From Nostoc sp. LEGE 12450 (GTDB lineage Bacteria; Cyanobacteriota; Cyanobacteriia; Cyanobacteriales; Nostocaceae), in contig NZ_JADEXU010000045.1 of the NCBI RefSeq assembly GCF_015206895.1, positions 1-50,010 of the forward strand: a stretch of DNA of 50,010 nucleotides, given 5' to 3'. The translations under genes were made by a program, and so were the position numbers. The notes under the pieces were generated by a model. That model made no database searches and was not told where the DNA came from. It saw only the letters and a program-made list of their open reading frames with translations. Positions 25,832 through 35,729 of this stretch are shown one piece after another (positions within the stretch are counted from its first letter, which is position 1; the number at the start of each line of letters is the position of its first letter).

Positions 25832-26407
25832 TCAACCTTTCTGAGTCAATCCGGTTTCCGTAAAAATAGCTTGTAGTGGTTTATCCCAAGGTTCAATAGG
25901 TATTAGGGATAAATAGGCGAAATCAAAGACAATTCCGATAGTCGGCTTTGTCTGCCACTGCGGTAAACTGAGCAAGCGATCGTAATATCCGCCACCATAG
26001 CCCAGGCGATATCCTTGATAGTCACAAGCTACACTGGGGACAAGAATCAAATCCACTTCGGCAGCATCTAAGATTGGAGCGTCAGGGTGCGGTTCGGTAA
26101 TGCCATAAGTGCCACTTTGAATAGAATCTTTAGGTGTCCAAATATGCCAACACAAGGATTTATCAACGCAGCGAGGAAATCCCCAACGGTATTTGGTATT
26201 TGCAAATAGTGGACTGAGGTCAGGTTCTTGGCGAAAGCTAAAATACGCAAGTATTGTTTTTGCTTGGGTAAATAAAGTAGAGTTTTGTAAATGAAAGCAT
26301 AAGCGATCGCTTTTTTCTCTCCATTCTCTAACGGATATTGATTGGCGTGTTTTCAGTAGAGTGCGGCGTAGTTCTGCTTTATTTAGTTGATGATTAACTT
26401 TGTCCAT
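25832..26407 (-). CDS. 5-formyltetrahydrofolate cyclo-ligase
   Basis: 191 residues, normal length. It converts 5-formyl-THF with ATP to 5,10-methenyl-THF, returning the inhibitory storage form to the one-carbon pool. Diagnostic are the C-terminal loop YRLGYGGGYYDRLL, the DLILVPSVACDYQG strand, and an N-terminal basic helix (KAELRRTLLKTRQSI) that binds ATP phosphates. Start ATG. It lies 74 bases after fcl on the same strand and just ahead of the catalase-family gene. Confidence 0.93.
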   Translation of the reverse strand: MDKVNHQLNKAELRRTLLKTRQSISVREWREKSDRLCFHLQNSTLFTQAKTILAYFSFRQEPDLSPLFANTKYRWGFPRCVDKSLCWHIWTPKDSIQSGTYGITEPHPDAPILDAAEVDLILVPSVACDYQGYRLGYGGGYYDRLLSLPQWQTKPTIGIVFDFAYLSLIPIEPWDKPLQAIFTETGLTQKG

Positions 26408-26480
26408 GAAAATTTATAGCCTCAAACAAATAAGCTGGGCATCGCCCAGCTTATAACACCCGACATTCACTAATACATTG

Positions 26481-27425
26481 TTATGCGGCGTGTTGACGAT
26501 ACCACTCAATGGTATTCTTTAACCCTTCCTCAAAGCCCACCTGAGCTGTGAAATTAAAGGCTTGCTTTGCCCGTTCAGTATCCAAACAACGGCGGGGTTG
26601 ACCATTAGGCTTGTCAGTTTGCCAAACAATTTCACCCTTAAACTCCATCAATTCGCAGATTAGAGTTATTAAATCAAGAATGGAGATTTCATAACCTGTT
26701 CCCAAGTTAACTGGTTCTGATTCGTTATAGGATTGAGTTCCCATAACAATCCCCCGTGCTGCATCTTCTGAATACAGAAACTCGCGGGTGGGACTGCCAT
26801 CACCCCAAACTGGGAGTTGCTTTTCTCCTTGAATTTGGGCTTCGTGAACTTTGCGAATTAACGCTGGAATAACGTGGGAACTTCCGGGGTCAAAGTTATC
26901 TTCTGGACCATATAAATTAACTGGCAGTAGGTAAATTCCATTAAAATCGTATTGCTGGCGGTAAGATTGCAATTGAACTAAAAGCGCTTTTTTCGCAATT
27001 CCGTAGGGAGCATTAGTTTCCTCTGGGTAGCCATTCCAAAGATCGTCTTCTTTAAATGGCACTGGGGTAAATTTAGGATAGGCGCAGATAGTGCCAACAC
27101 AAACAAATTTTTCTACTCCAGCTTGATAGGCAGCGTGAATCAGGTGCGTACCCATGATCAAGTTATCGTAGAACAACTCTGCGGGTTTTTCGCGGTTTAG
27201 ACCGATGCCACCCACATGAGCTGCTAAGTGGATAATTATGTCTTGCTGGTCAACTGCCCGTTGGCTATTTTCCCAGACACGCAGATCGCAATCGTGCGAT
27301 CGCACTATTGTAATCTTCTCACGATCAGCCCCTGCTTTACACAGTTGATCTATCACCTGACGACCTAGAAACCCCGACCCACCAGTGACGAGAATTCGTT
27401 GATTTTTTAGTTCTAAGGCGGTCAT
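26481..27425 (-). CDS. fcl: GDP-L-fucose synthase
   Basis: 314 residues. An epimerase-reductase of the extended SDR type that converts GDP-4-keto-6-deoxy-D-mannose to GDP-L-fucose with NADPH. The Rossmann motif GGSGFLGRQ is at residues 15-23, the catalytic Tyr-Lys pair in YGIAKKALL and the substrate-binding [25 protein letters not shown] segment are intact. AGAGGATAAAAAT lies just ahead of the ATG. It starts 23 bases after gmd, and the two together supply GDP-fucose to the polysaccharide glycosyltransferases in this region. Confidence 0.96.
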   Translation of the reverse strand: MTALELKNQRILVTGGSGFLGRQVIDQLCKAGADREKITIVRSHDCDLRVWENSQRAVDQQDIIIHLAAHVGGIGLNREKPAELFYDNLIMGTHLIHAAYQAGVEKFVCVGTICAYPKFTPVPFKEDDLWNGYPEETNAPYGIAKKALLVQLQSYRQQYDFNGIYLLPVNLYGPEDNFDPGSSHVIPALIRKVHEAQIQGEKQLPVWGDGSPTREFLYSEDAARGIVMGTQSYNESEPVNLGTGYEISILDLITLICELMEFKGEIVWQTDKPNGQPRRCLDTERAKQAFNFTAQVGFEEGLKNTIEWYRQHAA

Positions 27426-27448
27426 ATTTTTATCCTCTGTGGTGCAAA

Positions 27449-28528
27449 TCAGAAGTGCAAAGCGCCTAGTTCTTGACGAACAGTGGCAATATCCAATGGA
27501 AATTGCGAACCTTTTCCATTGGGTGAAGTATGACCCAATGCTTGTAAGTCTGCTTCTACCATTAAGGAAACTAATTCTTCAAAGGTTACTGATGTTTTCC
27601 AGCCCAGCTGCTGGCGTGCTTTCGTAGCATCGCCAATCAACAAATCTACCTCAGATGGACGGAGGTAACGCTCATCAAACTCTACATAATCTTGCCAATT
27701 GAGATTTACGTAACTAAATGCTAGTTCCAAAAATTCTCGCACTGAATGGGTTTCACCAGTAGCAATTACATAATCTTCTGGCTGGTCTTGCTGTAACATC
27801 AACCACATTGCTTTCACGTAATCCTTCGCGTAGCCCCAATCTCGCTTAGAGTCTAGATTACCCATGTAAATCTTTTTCTGCTTACCAGCAACTATACCAG
27901 CAACTGCTCTAGTAATTTTGCGGGTTACAAAGGTTTCACCACGTCTTGGTGACTCGTGGTTAAAAAGAATGCCGTTGCAAGCAAACAAATCGTAAGACTC
28001 ACGATAATTTACAGTTTGCCAGTGAGCGTAAACTTTTGCACAGGCGTAAGGACTGCGGGGATAAAAGGGCGTTGTTTCACTTTGGGGTATTGCTTGTACT
28101 AAACCATACATTTCGGAAGAACCCGCCTGGTAAAATCGCACCTGAATTCCAGTCCGGTGTTGGTAGTCTCGAATTGCTTCCAACAGACGCAGCGTCCCCA
28201 TTCCTACAGCATCCACTGTATATTCTGGTGAATCAAAGCTTACTCTGACATGGGATTGAGCGCCGAGGTTGTAAATCTCTACTGGTTTGACTTCTTCTAA
28301 AATACGCCGCAACGTCGTACCATCAGTCAAGTCACCATAGTGAAGAAACAACCGCACTCCCTGTTTGTGAGGGTCTTCGTAAATGTGATCGATGCGGTCT
28401 GTGTTGAAAGTAGAAGTCCGGCGAATGATGCCATGAACCTCATAACCTTGTTCCAGTAAAAACTCACTTAGATATGAACCATCTTGACCAGTGATACCAG
28501 TAATCAACGCTCGCTTCTGTTGCGTCAT
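27449..28528 (-). CDS. gmd: GDP-mannose 4,6-dehydratase
   Basis: About 359 residues. It converts GDP-D-mannose to the 4-keto-6-deoxy intermediate that Fcl uses. [27 protein letters not shown] at the N terminus is the signature. Further support is [33 protein letters not shown], the SSEMYG and [13 protein letters not shown] catalytic region and [15 protein letters not shown]. The frame opens at TTG (28534), two codons before the ATG at 28528; I prefer the ATG. It is preceded by about 350 bases of AT-rich, gene-free sequence that should hold the promoter of the gmd-fcl pair. Confidence 0.97.
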   Translation of the reverse strand: MTQQKRALITGITGQDGSYLSEFLLEQGYEVHGIIRRTSTFNTDRIDHIYEDPHKQGVRLFLHYGDLTDGTTLRRILEEVKPVEIYNLGAQSHVRVSFDSPEYTVDAVGMGTLRLLEAIRDYQHRTGIQVRFYQAGSSEMYGLVQAIPQSETTPFYPRSPYACAKVYAHWQTVNYRESYDLFACNGILFNHESPRRGETFVTRKITRAVAGIVAGKQKKIYMGNLDSKRDWGYAKDYVKAMWLMLQQDQPEDYVIATGETHSVREFLELAFSYVNLNWQDYVEFDERYLRPSEVDLLIGDATKARQQLGWKTSVTFEELVSLMVEADLQALGHTSPNGKGSQFPLDIATVRQELGALHF

Positions 28529-28848
28529 GCTCAATTATCCCTGTATATGTATTAAAAAGTTACAGCCAATCTGATACAACCTAGCAGTTAATCGCTAAAT
28601 TGCCTAACGGGAAACCTACGAGTTCTTGTTGTTATGAGACTTTTTCCCGTAAATAAATATACTTAATAAAAAGTAATTTAACACCTAAGTTAAACCTTAG
28701 ATAGACCAAGATTTTTTTAAGTATCTATATTTTTCTTTTACCAGATATATCAAGATTCTTTTTGTGTACGTTATTTTTTTGTCAAAATTTCATATATATC
28801 TGGTTTTGTGAAGACTGAATAAAATAGATATTTGAAATTAGAATTTTA
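28529..28848. promoter_or_regulatory. Promoter region of gmd-fcl
   Basis: About 320 bases without a gene, strongly AT-rich from 28650 to 28850. No further feature is clear. Confidence 0.35.
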
Positions 28849-28865
28849 GGGGCATTAACTGCCCC
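28849..28865 (-). terminator. Hairpin after the second sugar transferase gene
   Basis: GGGGCA, loop GTTAA, TGCCCC read on the minus strand, followed by TAAAATTCTAATTT. It starts about 25 bases after the stop codon of the 28890-29648 gene, fitting a factor-independent terminator. Confidence 0.55.
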
Positions 28866-28889
28866 ACAGAATCGCCCCTAAGTATTGAC

Positions 28890-29648
28890 TCAGTATGCCC
28901 CGTTATTTTTGGGTAGAATAACTACATCAACAGTTTTCAAGATGATCCATAAATCAAGCCAGAAATTCCTAAATTTGACATAATGCAGGTCTATTTGGAC
29001 TCGCCGAGGGTAGGGAATGTCATTACGCCCGGATACCTGCCACAAACCAGTGATTCCTGGACGGATTGTTAAAATCTCATCAATATGACAACCGTATTTT
29101 GGTAGTTCTTCTGCTACTAAGGGCCGGGGGCCGACTACACTCATGTCCCCTTTTAAAACGTTCCAGAACTGGGGAAATTCGTCTAAGCTAGTAATTCGCA
29201 AAAATTGACCAATTTTGGTAATCCGGGGGTCTTGTTTGAGCTTAAAACTGCTTTCAAATTCTTGTCGCAATTCGGGCGATGTTTCCATCATTTGCATGAG
29301 GATTTCGTCTGCATTGCTTACCATTGTTCGGAATTTAATACAATTAAACGCTTTGTAATTTTTTCCTACCCGTTCCTGGACATAAAATATTGGACCTTCT
29401 GAGCTAAAGGCAATCAGCAAGGCCAAAATTAAGTAGACGGGGAAGAACAAAATCAATACCGACAGCGAAAACACTATATCGAACAGTCGTTTTGCAAACT
29501 CTCCGTTTAAACCCTGAAAAGATAAACCTTTGGGTTTAACTTTTGGCGTCTTTGTTTTTTGACCGCGTTTTAAGAAAGTACGCGTAGACGCTCTAGTGTC
29601 TTGCCGTACGCCTCGCTTGCCGGAGAGGAGTGAGCTCTGGGCAGTCAT
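28890..29648 (-). CDS. Exopolysaccharide-initiating sugar phosphotransferase
   Basis: About 252 residues of the same family as the gene at 22971. One membrane helix (RLFDIVFSLSVLILFFPVYLILALLIAF) precedes the core: VGKNYKAFNCIKFRTM, DPRITKIGQFLRITSLDEFPQFWNVLKGDMSVVGPRPLVAEEL and IRPGITGLWQVSGRN. It adds the first sugar-1-phosphate to an undecaprenyl carrier. The frame opens upstream, but AAGGAG sits four bases ahead of the ATG at 29648, which decides the start. The N-terminal tail (about 40 residues, 29580-29630) is repeat-like DNA. It follows the GT4 gene by about 100 bases. Confidence 0.92.
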   Translation of the reverse strand: MTAQSSLLSGKRGVRQDTRASTRTFLKRGQKTKTPKVKPKGLSFQGLNGEFAKRLFDIVFSLSVLILFFPVYLILALLIAFSSEGPIFYVQERVGKNYKAFNCIKFRTMVSNADEILMQMMETSPELRQEFESSFKLKQDPRITKIGQFLRITSLDEFPQFWNVLKGDMSVVGPRPLVAEELPKYGCHIDEILTIRPGITGLWQVSGRNDIPYPRRVQIDLHYVKFRNFWLDLWIILKTVDVVILPKNNGAY

Positions 29649-29746
29649 CATACTCCTTAATAATCCACACCACACATAGTCCCAATATTAAAGCCAAAAT
29701 GATGTGCTTCTGGGGAAAATTGCCAAAAGCCTAAAAAAATAAGACA

Positions 29747-30901
29747 TTAACCAAGACCATCATTCCGAAAACGGTCTTTTTCGTTGCACTTGTTTACAAA
29801 ATTTAGATAACGATCTGCAAAGATTTGCGGTGAAAACTGCGCGGCGTGCGATCGCATATACTCGGAACTGAACGAACCCTCATACACTTCAAACTTTTCT
29901 ACTGCCTCCACTAAAGCCGCCTCTGTTTGCGTCTTGAAGAATATACCTGTCCCTGTATCTACACAAGAGCGGATATCTCGCACTGTTTCGAGAGCCCCTC
30001 CTGCACCGTAGGCAATTACTGGTGTACCACAGGCTTGTGCTTCCACTAGGGCAATCCCAAAATCTTCACAAGCTGCATACACAAAGGCCTTAGCCCTAGA
30101 CATATATTTTTTTACCACATTATCGGGTTGCCATCCCAGTATTTGGATATTAGAGTTTGCCATCTCGCGAATCTTATTCATTTCATCTCCTGTACCAATG
30201 ACTACTAATGGTCGTTTTAGTTGATTAAAAGCCTTGACAATCAACGATATTTGCTTGTAACTCACTAAGCGGGAAACTGTCAGATAGAAGTCCTCTTTTT
30301 CAGACAGAAATGGAAATTCCACGATATTCACGGGTGGGTAAATGACTGTTGCTTCTCGCCGATAGCAACGCCAAATCCGCCGAGCTGTATGTTGCGAGTT
30401 AGCAATGAAGTAATCAACGCGATTGGCACTCAATACATCCCACTGGCGCAAACGATGCAATAAATATCGCGTCACCCACCCAGCTAAACCACTACCTAGT
30501 TTGCTGTGACGCAGATAATCAAAGGTCAAGTCCCACGCATAGCGCATAGGGCTGTGACAGTAGCAAATATGCATCTGTTCGGGAGTGGTAAGGATTCCTT
30601 TGGCAACAGCGTGAGATGAAGACAGAATTACGTCGTAATGCCGCAAATCAAGTTGTTCAATTGCTAAAGGCCACAAAGGCAAGTATTTTTGTATACCATT
30701 GCGGGCATAAGGAAAGTTTTGGAGAAACGTCTTGCCAATTTGACGTTTATATAAATAACTTTCTTTATTGCTGGATTCAAAATCGATCAGAGCATACAAA
30801 TCAGCATTAATGTGATTCAAAATTTCTCGTACAACGAGTTCGGAACCACCGGTGGCTTTGGGTGTCAGCCACTCATGAACCAGAGCATATTTCAAGGGCA
30901 C
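29747..30901 (-). CDS. Family 4 glycosyltransferase
   Basis: 384 residues, GT-B fold. The N-terminal half begins with KYALVHEWLTPKATGGSELV, the acceptor and glycine-loop region. The C-terminal half has LTVSRLVSYKQISLIVKAFNQL, NIQILGWQPDNVVKKYMSRAKAFVYAACEDFGIALVEAQACGTPVIAYGAGGALE, the donor-nucleotide site with the EDFGIALVEA (EX7E) motif. It probably adds a sugar, possibly from a GDP-linked donor given gmd-fcl nearby, to an exopolysaccharide repeat unit. The donor is not proved. The start is GTG (MPLKYA). It heads a minus-strand run with the sugar transferase and gmd-fcl. Confidence 0.92.
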   Translation of the reverse strand: MPLKYALVHEWLTPKATGGSELVVREILNHINADLYALIDFESSNKESYLYKRQIGKTFLQNFPYARNGIQKYLPLWPLAIEQLDLRHYDVILSSSHAVAKGILTTPEQMHICYCHSPMRYAWDLTFDYLRHSKLGSGLAGWVTRYLLHRLRQWDVLSANRVDYFIANSQHTARRIWRCYRREATVIYPPVNIVEFPFLSEKEDFYLTVSRLVSYKQISLIVKAFNQLKRPLVVIGTGDEMNKIREMANSNIQILGWQPDNVVKKYMSRAKAFVYAACEDFGIALVEAQACGTPVIAYGAGGALETVRDIRSCVDTGTGIFFKTQTEAALVEAVEKFEVYEGSFSSEYMRSHAAQFSPQIFADRYLNFVNKCNEKDRFRNDGLG

Positions 30902-31051
30902 AGCTAACTTGAATAAATGGAAGATACAAAGGCCAACTTGATGACGTTAACTGAAAAGTTTCCCCTTGTGATTAATTAATGGGAAGCGCCCCAGATTAGC
31001 ACATAAGACGCAATTTTTCCGTTAGAGGTTCCAGATGGATGATAACCTCAG

Positions 31052-31158
31052 ATTGGGCATTGGGTATGAGGCATGGGGCATTGGGCATGGGGCATTGGGC
31101 ACGGGTTATTCGTCCTTGTCTCCCCAATCCCCAGTCCCTAATCCCTAGTCCCTACTCC
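31052..31158. repeat. STRR-type short tandem repeats
   Basis: Two runs of degenerate heptamers: GGGCATT/GGGGCAT units at 31052-31105 and CCCCAAT, CCCCAGT, CCCTAAT, CCCTAGT units at 31121-31158. These are the short tandemly repeated sequences known from heterocystous cyanobacteria. They fill most of the gap between the GT4 gene and the epimerase. Confidence 0.85.
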
Positions 31159-31191
31159 TGTAACGACAACTGATATGGAAAAGGTGAGTTT

Positions 31192-32130
31192 ATGCGAATT
31201 CTAATTATGGGTGGTACTCGGTTCATTGGTGTCTATTTGACTCAACTACTAGTGGAACAAGGACATGAGGTGGTGCTGTTCAATCGTGGAAATCGGGCAG
31301 CACCTTCTTTACAGGGAGTAGGACAAATTATAGGCGATCGCACCGACCCTACCCAATTAAAAGCAAAGTTATCACAAGAAAGCTTTGATGTCATTTTTGA
31401 CAATAATGGGCGGGAACTTACTGATACTCAACCACTTGCAGAGATTTTTCAAGGTCGAGTGCAACATTTTGTGTATATGAGTTCTGCCGGAGTGTATCTC
31501 AAATCCGATCAACTACCCCATGTCGAAGGAGATTTAGTAGATCCCAAAAGTCGCCATAAGGGTAAGCATGAAACAGAAGCTTATTTGACTCAATTGGGAT
31601 TGCCCTTTACTTCCATTCGTCCTACTTATATTTACGGGCCTCGTAATTATAATGAGTTAGAAGGGTGGTTTTTTGACAGGATTGTGCGCGATCGCCCGAT
31701 TCCCATCCCCGGAAATGGTTTGTATATCACCCAGCTAGGTCATGTAAAAGACTTGGCACAAGCAATGACTCAGGTTTTAGGCAATAAACAAGCCGTAGGA
31801 CAGATTTATAATATCTCTGGCGATCGCTTTGTCACTTTTGATGGTTTAGTCCGTGCTAGTGCTATGGCGGCTGGCAAATCACCCGATGCTGTAAAAATCG
31901 TCCATTACGACCCGAAAAAGTTTGATTTCGGCAAACGCAAAGCTTTTCCGATGCGGGTGCAGCATTTCTTTGCTTCAGTGAACAAAGCGCAAACAGAATT
32001 AAACTGGCATCCTGAATATGATTTGATTTCTGGGTTACAAGATTCTCTGGAAAATGATTATTTGGCTAATGCAAAAGATAAAGCCGAAGTAGACTTTTCT
32101 GTAGATGACGAGATTTTACAAGCTGTTTAG
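31192..32130 (+). CDS. NAD-dependent epimerase-type protein, CSP41-like
   Basis: 312 residues. GGTRFIGVYLTQLLVEQGHEVVLFNRG at the start is the Rossmann motif of atypical SDR proteins close to plant CSP41 (chloroplast stem-loop RNA-binding protein). FDVIFDNNGRELTDT, VYMSSAGVYL, RPTYIYGPRNYNELEGWFFDRI and INISGDRFVTFDGL are conserved in that branch. In plants CSP41 binds and cleaves or stabilises RNA; in cyanobacteria the role is uncertain, and a true sugar epimerase is possible. GGTGAG precedes the ATG. It is followed by two hairpins that end the transcript. Confidence 0.85.
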   Translation: MRILIMGGTRFIGVYLTQLLVEQGHEVVLFNRGNRAAPSLQGVGQIIGDRTDPTQLKAKLSQESFDVIFDNNGRELTDTQPLAEIFQGRVQHFVYMSSAGVYLKSDQLPHVEGDLVDPKSRHKGKHETEAYLTQLGLPFTSIRPTYIYGPRNYNELEGWFFDRIVRDRPIPIPGNGLYITQLGHVKDLAQAMTQVLGNKQAVGQIYNISGDRFVTFDGLVRASAMAAGKSPDAVKIVHYDPKKFDFGKRKAFPMRVQHFFASVNKAQTELNWHPEYDLISGLQDSLENDYLANAKDKAEVDFSVDDEILQAV

Positions 32131-32135
32131 AAACA

Positions 32136-32168
32136 AGATTCCCGCTTTTTTATCGAAGTCGGGAATCT
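32136..32168 (+). terminator. First hairpin after the epimerase gene
   Basis: AGATTCCCG (32136-32144) pairs perfectly with CGGGAATCT (32160-32168). It starts five bases after the stop codon of the epimerase gene. Confidence 0.55.
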
Positions 32169-32207
32169 CAAACTTAGCCAAAAGGAAGAATTTTTTCTTT
32201 ACCTGGG

Positions 32208-32236
32208 GAAGACGCAAATCACCGCGTCTTCAGTTT
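32208..32236 (+). terminator. Factor-independent terminator
   Basis: GAAGACGC, an eight-base loop, GCGTCTTC, then CAGTTTTTAC. A strong stem followed by a T-run, the second hairpin downstream of the epimerase gene. Confidence 0.75.
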
Positions 32237-32353
32237 TTACTTGAATTTGAATAAAGTTTTTCCTGTTGCCTATTAGTGAGGGAGACATTTTTTAACGCAT
32301 TGTTTCAATGCCACTGAAATTAGCTTCTATAAATGGTGTTATTGATTGATAAA

Positions 32354-33238
32354 ATGAACGAGTTGCAATATACACTCCACAATGTTCTAGAAGCCCGTGC
32401 CCGTTTGGGTGAAGGCCCCATCTGGGATTCCACTGGTAAACTACTATACTGGGTTGATATTTACAACCATCGAGTGCATCAGTTCAATCCTACTACGGGG
32501 GAAAACGGCTTTTTTGATGTCGGAGACGTGGTAGGTGCGATCGCAACAGCAGGTGCAGATAGATTGATTATGTTGCTGCGTCATCACTTGGCATTCCTTA
32601 ACACTCAGACAGGTGTAGTTACCCCCATTTTGGAAATTGAAGCAAATCTTCCAGATAACCGTCTCAATGATGGTAAATGTGACCCTCAAGGACGTTTCTG
32701 GTTTGGTTCAATGTGTTCTATAGAAAAACCTCAAGCTAGCCTTTATCGCTATGACACTGATGGTTCATTGCATTTAATGGAAACGGGATTGACTATTTCT
32801 AATGGTTTGGGATGGAGCCCCGATCAAAAGACATTTTACTTAACAGATTCTCCTCAGCAAAAAATATATGCTTACGATTTTGATTCAGTAACCGGAAGCA
32901 TTACTAATCGTCGGATTTTTGTTGATTTAACTCATGAATCTTTCTATCCAGATGGGTTGACAATAGACAGTGAAGGACATATCTGGTCAGCTATGTGGGA
33001 TGGATGGTGTGTAATTTGTTTCAATCCCAAGGGTGAAGAGATATTGAGGATAAAGCTACCTGTGCAATTGCCAACTAGCTGTACTTTTGGTGGAGATAAT
33101 TTGCAAACACTCTACATTACCACTGCTTCCGTTGGACTAAGCCAAGCAGAGATCGAAAAAAGCTTCTACTCTGGTGATTTGTTTGCCCTCCAAACTGATG
33201 TTACTGGATTACCTAATTATGATTTTTATAAACTATAG
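32354..33238 (+). CDS. SMP-30/gluconolactonase/LRE family lactonase
   Basis: 294 residues, six-bladed beta-propeller. Metal and active-site segments are RLGEGPIWDS (Glu), LNDGKCDPQGRFWFGSM (Asn), ISNGLGWSPDQKTFYLTDS (Asn) and YPDGLTIDSEGHIWSAMWDG (Asp). The family hydrolyses sugar lactones such as gluconolactone or related esters using one divalent cation. Two ATGs compete: 32333 (MVLLIDKM...) and 32354 (MNELQYTLHNVLEARARLGEGPIW); the second is nearer the conserved start. It converges on the helicase gene with only about 19 bases between the stops. Confidence 0.92.
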   Translation: MNELQYTLHNVLEARARLGEGPIWDSTGKLLYWVDIYNHRVHQFNPTTGENGFFDVGDVVGAIATAGADRLIMLLRHHLAFLNTQTGVVTPILEIEANLPDNRLNDGKCDPQGRFWFGSMCSIEKPQASLYRYDTDGSLHLMETGLTISNGLGWSPDQKTFYLTDSPQQKIYAYDFDSVTGSITNRRIFVDLTHESFYPDGLTIDSEGHIWSAMWDGWCVICFNPKGEEILRIKLPVQLPTSCTFGGDNLQTLYITTASVGLSQAEIEKSFYSGDLFALQTDVTGLPNYDFYKL

Positions 33239-33257
33239 AAATTTTCAGATAAGTAAA

Positions 33258-35450
33258 TTATTGTGCTATGTTTTCTTCTCTCCACTGTGCCACTTGCTGC
33301 TTAAGTTCTCTCATATCTAAATAATCGCTAGCAAAAGCTTTTCGTAAAAGTGGATGAGGAATAAATTGATCGTATTTTTGAATTTCCGGTGCTTCTGAAG
33401 TACTGAGTAAATCTTCTGAGTTAATTCTTTGCTCACATAATGAAGCAATTTCGGGATAAAGATATTTAAATTTATCTTTGCCTAATTTTATTGTGAAATA
33501 ATAAGGATTTAATCCGCCGATACTTGTAATTTCCAATGATTCTCGACAGTAGGAATTGAGTAATTTTTCTAAGGTGCGATAAGCAACTGTACCCATCCAG
33601 GGAAAAATGCAGCATTTACCTTTTTCTAATTGCACGATATTCTGTTTATCTAATCCAACCTGCTGCACTAATTGGCGAACTTGACATAAACGTTGTAAAG
33701 CGTTTTTTTGCAAATAGCTATACTCGATATTTTCAAATAGAACCTGTTGCATTCGTTGCAAAACTTTGGTATGAATAGTGCCACTACTACCACGCCAATA
33801 AATACTAGCTTTACCCTCAGCTTGTTTAACAAAAATAGCTTTCTTTTTAAAGTCAACTTCTACAACTTCCCAACTTCTGCCAGCTAAAGCAAATTGATTT
33901 CCAACCGCAGGCGGTGTGACGATACTGCCAATTTGTGTTGCACCTTGCTTAACAATATATTCTTGCTGTTCAGCAAAGACAGCATAAAACTGAAATTTTC
34001 TTACAATCTTTTCTCCTATTAAACCCAGGATTAATTTACCTTGTTCAGTATGCTGAATATGCCCAATATCAATTAAATAGCGAAGCAATAATTGGAAATC
34101 TTCTTTAGAAATAGCAGCAAAGGGTGGCAGACTAAAAATTTGTTTAGCTAAAGCATTAGGTGAAAGTTCTCCTGTTGCTGTTAAAATACTCATTGTCTGA
34201 TGATAAAGCAAACTCAAAGGATATTTAATCGGTCTGATTGGTTCAATCCATTGCTCCTCTAAATAAAGTTGAATGATAGCGATAGACTGTAACAACTGCC
34301 AGGGTATTTGCTCTGGTAGAGAAGCTTCTGATAATAATGGTTTCTCTTCAGCGCAGATAAAGCGCATATCGGCAGCTTCACCTCTCCTGCCACTACGTCC
34401 TAAACGCTGTAAAAAGCTAGCTACGGACAAGGGTGATTCTAACTGAATAACTCGATCTAAATGACCAATATCTATACCTAATTCTAAAGTTAGAGTGGCG
34501 GCGGTAACTGCTGGACTATTGGGTTCACGCATTGCATTCTCGGCGGCTTGCCGCAAGCTAGCAGATATACTCCCATGATGCACATGATATATATCTGGTA
34601 GTCCTTGTTCTATAGCAATTTGTCGCAAAGATGCAATTATAGATTCAGTCCGTGTACGATTATTCGCAAATATCAGACATTTACGAGATTTGCTGAGGTT
34701 GAAAATATATTGTTCATAAGCTGTTGCCTCGGATTCATCTACTTCATCAGTAATATAAAAATGTTCTAAAGCTAGTTTTATTTGGCGTTTTATCCCATCA
34801 GTTTGAGGTGTAATTACTGGCTTATCTGTTCCTGAACTTAACCAATCTTCAGCTAGTGAGTAATCACTAAGAGTTGCTGACAAACCAATACGGCGCGGTT
34901 GTTTTTGCGTTAACTGTGCTAAACGTTGTAATTGGCAAATAATTTGACAGCCGCGTTCTGAACCCATAAAGGTGTGAATCTCATCAATGATGACAAATCT
35001 TAAGTCACCAAATAAGCGAAGTAGGTCGTTATTCTTGTTGATTAACAAACTTTCTAAAGATTCTGGTGTAATTTGTAAAATGCCTTGAGGGTTTTTTAAA
35101 AGTTTGTTTTTTCGACCTTGAGAAACATCGCCATGCCAGTGCCAAACTGGAATATCTGCTTCTTTGAGTAAGTCGTTGAGGCGCTCAAATTGATCGTTAA
35201 TTAAAGCTTTGATTGGACTAATATATAATGCGCCTATAGTTGTAGCAGGATTGGTATGTAATAAAGTCAAAATTGGTAGAAAAGCTGCTTCTGTTTTACC
35301 GGCAGCAGTTGCAGCAGTGACTAGCAAATGAGCATCGGTGTCAAATATAACTTGACAAGCGGCAATTTGGACTGGTCGTAATTCAGTCCACTGGTGATGA
35401 TAAATATATTCTTGTATGAAGGGTGCAAGTCGGCTAAAGGCATCGCTCAT
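33258..35450 (-). CDS. DEAD/DEAH-box helicase, Lhr-like
   Basis: 730 residues, superfamily 2. Motif I ATAAGKTEAAFLP (about residues 45-57), motif II DEIH, motif III SATL and motif VI QRLGRSGRRG are intact, with RPVQIAACQVIFD as the Q-like segment. The C-terminal part carries a winged-helix/Lhr-type region. Lhr proteins are 3'-to-5' translocating DNA helicases with a role in genome maintenance; this one is about half the length of E. coli Lhr and lacks its long extension. There is no nuclease or methylase partner adjacent, so a restriction or defence role is not indicated. Start ATG. Confidence 0.88.
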   Translation of the reverse strand: MSDAFSRLAPFIQEYIYHHQWTELRPVQIAACQVIFDTDAHLLVTAATAAGKTEAAFLPILTLLHTNPATTIGALYISPIKALINDQFERLNDLLKEADIPVWHWHGDVSQGRKNKLLKNPQGILQITPESLESLLINKNNDLLRLFGDLRFVIIDEIHTFMGSERGCQIICQLQRLAQLTQKQPRRIGLSATLSDYSLAEDWLSSGTDKPVITPQTDGIKRQIKLALEHFYITDEVDESEATAYEQYIFNLSKSRKCLIFANNRTRTESIIASLRQIAIEQGLPDIYHVHHGSISASLRQAAENAMREPNSPAVTAATLTLELGIDIGHLDRVIQLESPLSVASFLQRLGRSGRRGEAADMRFICAEEKPLLSEASLPEQIPWQLLQSIAIIQLYLEEQWIEPIRPIKYPLSLLYHQTMSILTATGELSPNALAKQIFSLPPFAAISKEDFQLLLRYLIDIGHIQHTEQGKLILGLIGEKIVRKFQFYAVFAEQQEYIVKQGATQIGSIVTPPAVGNQFALAGRSWEVVEVDFKKKAIFVKQAEGKASIYWRGSSGTIHTKVLQRMQQVLFENIEYSYLQKNALQRLCQVRQLVQQVGLDKQNIVQLEKGKCCIFPWMGTVAYRTLEKLLNSYCRESLEITSIGGLNPYYFTIKLGKDKFKYLYPEIASLCEQRINSEDLLSTSEAPEIQKYDQFIPHPLLRKAFASDYLDMRELKQQVAQWREENIAQ

Positions 35451-35729
35451 ATTTTTTATGAATAATTAGTGACAGGTAATTAATTGACTACTAAATGATT
35501 ACTGCTTATTTATTACACCAATAAAGTTGAACTAATATCATACTAAGTAACGTAAACAGTAAAGAACCGCTCATATAGTTTTAGTATTTGATGAACAAGG
35601 ATATTAATCTCTTAATTAAGTGGTATTTTGGAGTATTTTGTAGATTTTTACTCCTATTGACTCAAGGCAGATTAACATCCGTCAGTCAAAATGAATTAAT
35701 AGAGGAAAGTATATAATGAGCCAAAAACC
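35451..35729. promoter_or_regulatory. Divergent region between helicase and DoxX genes
   Basis: About 280 AT-rich bases separating divergent starts. A five-codon frame (35716-35733) overlaps the DoxX start; I see no other feature. Confidence 0.3.

Noticed and set aside
33258..35450. Helicase of a defence island (BREX, DISARM or similar)
   Set aside because: No methylase, nuclease or other defence genes beside it; the Lhr type is a common housekeeping helicase.
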